Of a stretch of 5,846 nucleotides of DNA, positions 5,472-5,846 are shown piece after piece. The notes beneath the pieces are model-generated. The model was not told the DNA's origin. It saw only the letters and a list, made by a program, of their open reading frames with translations, and searched no databases. The position numbers and the translations under genes are program-made. Every line of letters starts with the position of its first letter. The first letter of the stretch is position 1. The DNA comes from an uncultured Thalassospira sp. (GTDB taxonomy: Bacteria; Pseudomonadota; Alphaproteobacteria; Rhodospirillales_A; Thalassospiraceae): NCBI GenBank assembly GCA_946885765.1, contig CAMPHD010000219.1, forward strand, positions 1 to 5,846, written 5' to 3'.

Positions 5472-5846
5472 TCAGCTTGTCACCCGGATGCGGTTCAACG
5501 TGACAAAGCTGTAATCCGGCCCATCGGGATTGCTGATGGTGGCACGCGCGGTTTCCTGCCATTTGTCGGCAGGCAGGGGATCAAGAAACGCATCGCCTTC
5601 AATATTGTCATGGACTTCGGTCATCTCGTATCGCGTGGTATAGGGCATGGCGAGCTTATAAATCTGTGCGCCACCTGCAATGATGACCTCGTTAACATTG
5701 TCCTTGGCCGCTATCTGGTCGGCAAGTGCAATGGCGCTTTCGATATCATGACAGACCCGGACATTTTCATGATCAAATGACCAGTCTTTATCGCGGGTCA
5801 CGACGATGGTCGTGCGTTTGGGAAGCGGTTTGCCAATCGCCTCGAA
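5472..5846 (-). CDS. folA: Dihydrofolate reductase, 5'-truncated by the window end
   Basis: Reduces dihydrofolate to tetrahydrofolate with NADPH in the cytoplasm, supplying one-carbon carriers for thymidylate and purine synthesis; it is the target of trimethoprim. The frame stays open to the window end, so 124 residues are visible and about 46 N-terminal ones are missing (E. coli DHFR has 159), including the substrate-binding aspartate and the Met20 loop. The fragment starts FEAIGKPLPKRTTIVVTRD, the DHFR stretch after Trp47 of E. coli; Arg11 of the fragment corresponds to the folate-binding R57. VIIAGGAQIY (54-63) is the NADPH-binding glycine motif, MTEVHDNIEGDAFLD (75-89) contains the threonine matching E. 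coli T113, and DYSFVTLNR near the C-terminus is the usual final strand. A GTG at 5801 is an internal valine, not the start. mscL follows 126 nt downstream. Confidence 0.95.
   Translation of the reverse strand, partial: FEAIGKPLPKRTTIVVTRDKDWSFDHENVRVCHDIESAIALADQIAAKDNVNEVIIAGGAQIYKLAMPYTTRYEMTEVHDNIEGDAFLDPLPADKWQETARATISNPDGPDYSFVTLNRIRVTS

Noticed and set aside
5801..5846. GTG at 5801 as the folA start
   Set aside because: The frame continues upstream with typical DHFR sequence (FEAIGKPLPKRTTIVV), so the gene is cut by the window end rather than shortened.

Overview
The window looks like ordinary chromosomal DNA from an alphaproteobacterium. The genes are densely packed, GC content is moderate, and the cytochrome bo3/ba3-type quinol oxidase cluster is followed by a SURF1 gene. 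From overall flavour I would guess a Rhodospirillales member such as Thalassospira, but this is an unverified inference. No mobile elements, RNA genes, CRISPR arrays or phage genes were seen, and no stretch longer than 300 bases lacks a gene.

Left part (1-3412, + strand): the 3' three-quarters of cyoB (subunit I), then cyoC (subunit III) and cyoD (subunit IV). These are tightly spaced (10 nt between cyoB and cyoC, a 4-nt overlap between cyoC and cyoD) and are clearly one operon, whose cyoA and promoter lie outside the window. A strong intrinsic terminator follows cyoD. Just 32 nt beyond it begins a SURF1-family assembly factor, in the slot where E. coli has cyoE. Together these genes encode the core and a probable haem-insertion factor of a proton-pumping terminal oxidase that oxidises ubiquinol and reduces O2 to water.

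Middle part (3412-4913): a terminator with U-tracts on both sides separates surf1 from a convergent minus-strand pair, a TetR-family repressor followed downstream by an AhpC/TSA (peroxiredoxin-like) protein with a CxxC motif. The repressor has a cysteine in a GCL(I)xN motif, the position of the redox-sensing cysteine of E. coli NemR. Similar TGGAACG...TTCT dyads lie upstream of both genes. I infer a small redox- or electrophile-responsive, self-regulated unit.

Right part (4834-5846, - strand): mscL (large-conductance mechanosensitive channel) lies downstream of a partial folA (dihydrofolate reductase, cut by the window end). A long hairpin, 20 bp with four G-U pairs and no mismatch when read as minus-strand RNA, sits between mscL and the tetR-family gene and overlaps that gene's predicted promoter. 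Another imperfect hairpin occupies the mscL leader.

The coding content is well known. The parts worth a second look are intergenic: the wobble-only hairpin, the shared candidate operators, and the terminator placed inside the oxidase/SURF1 unit. I did not find convincing evidence of a wholly new system.
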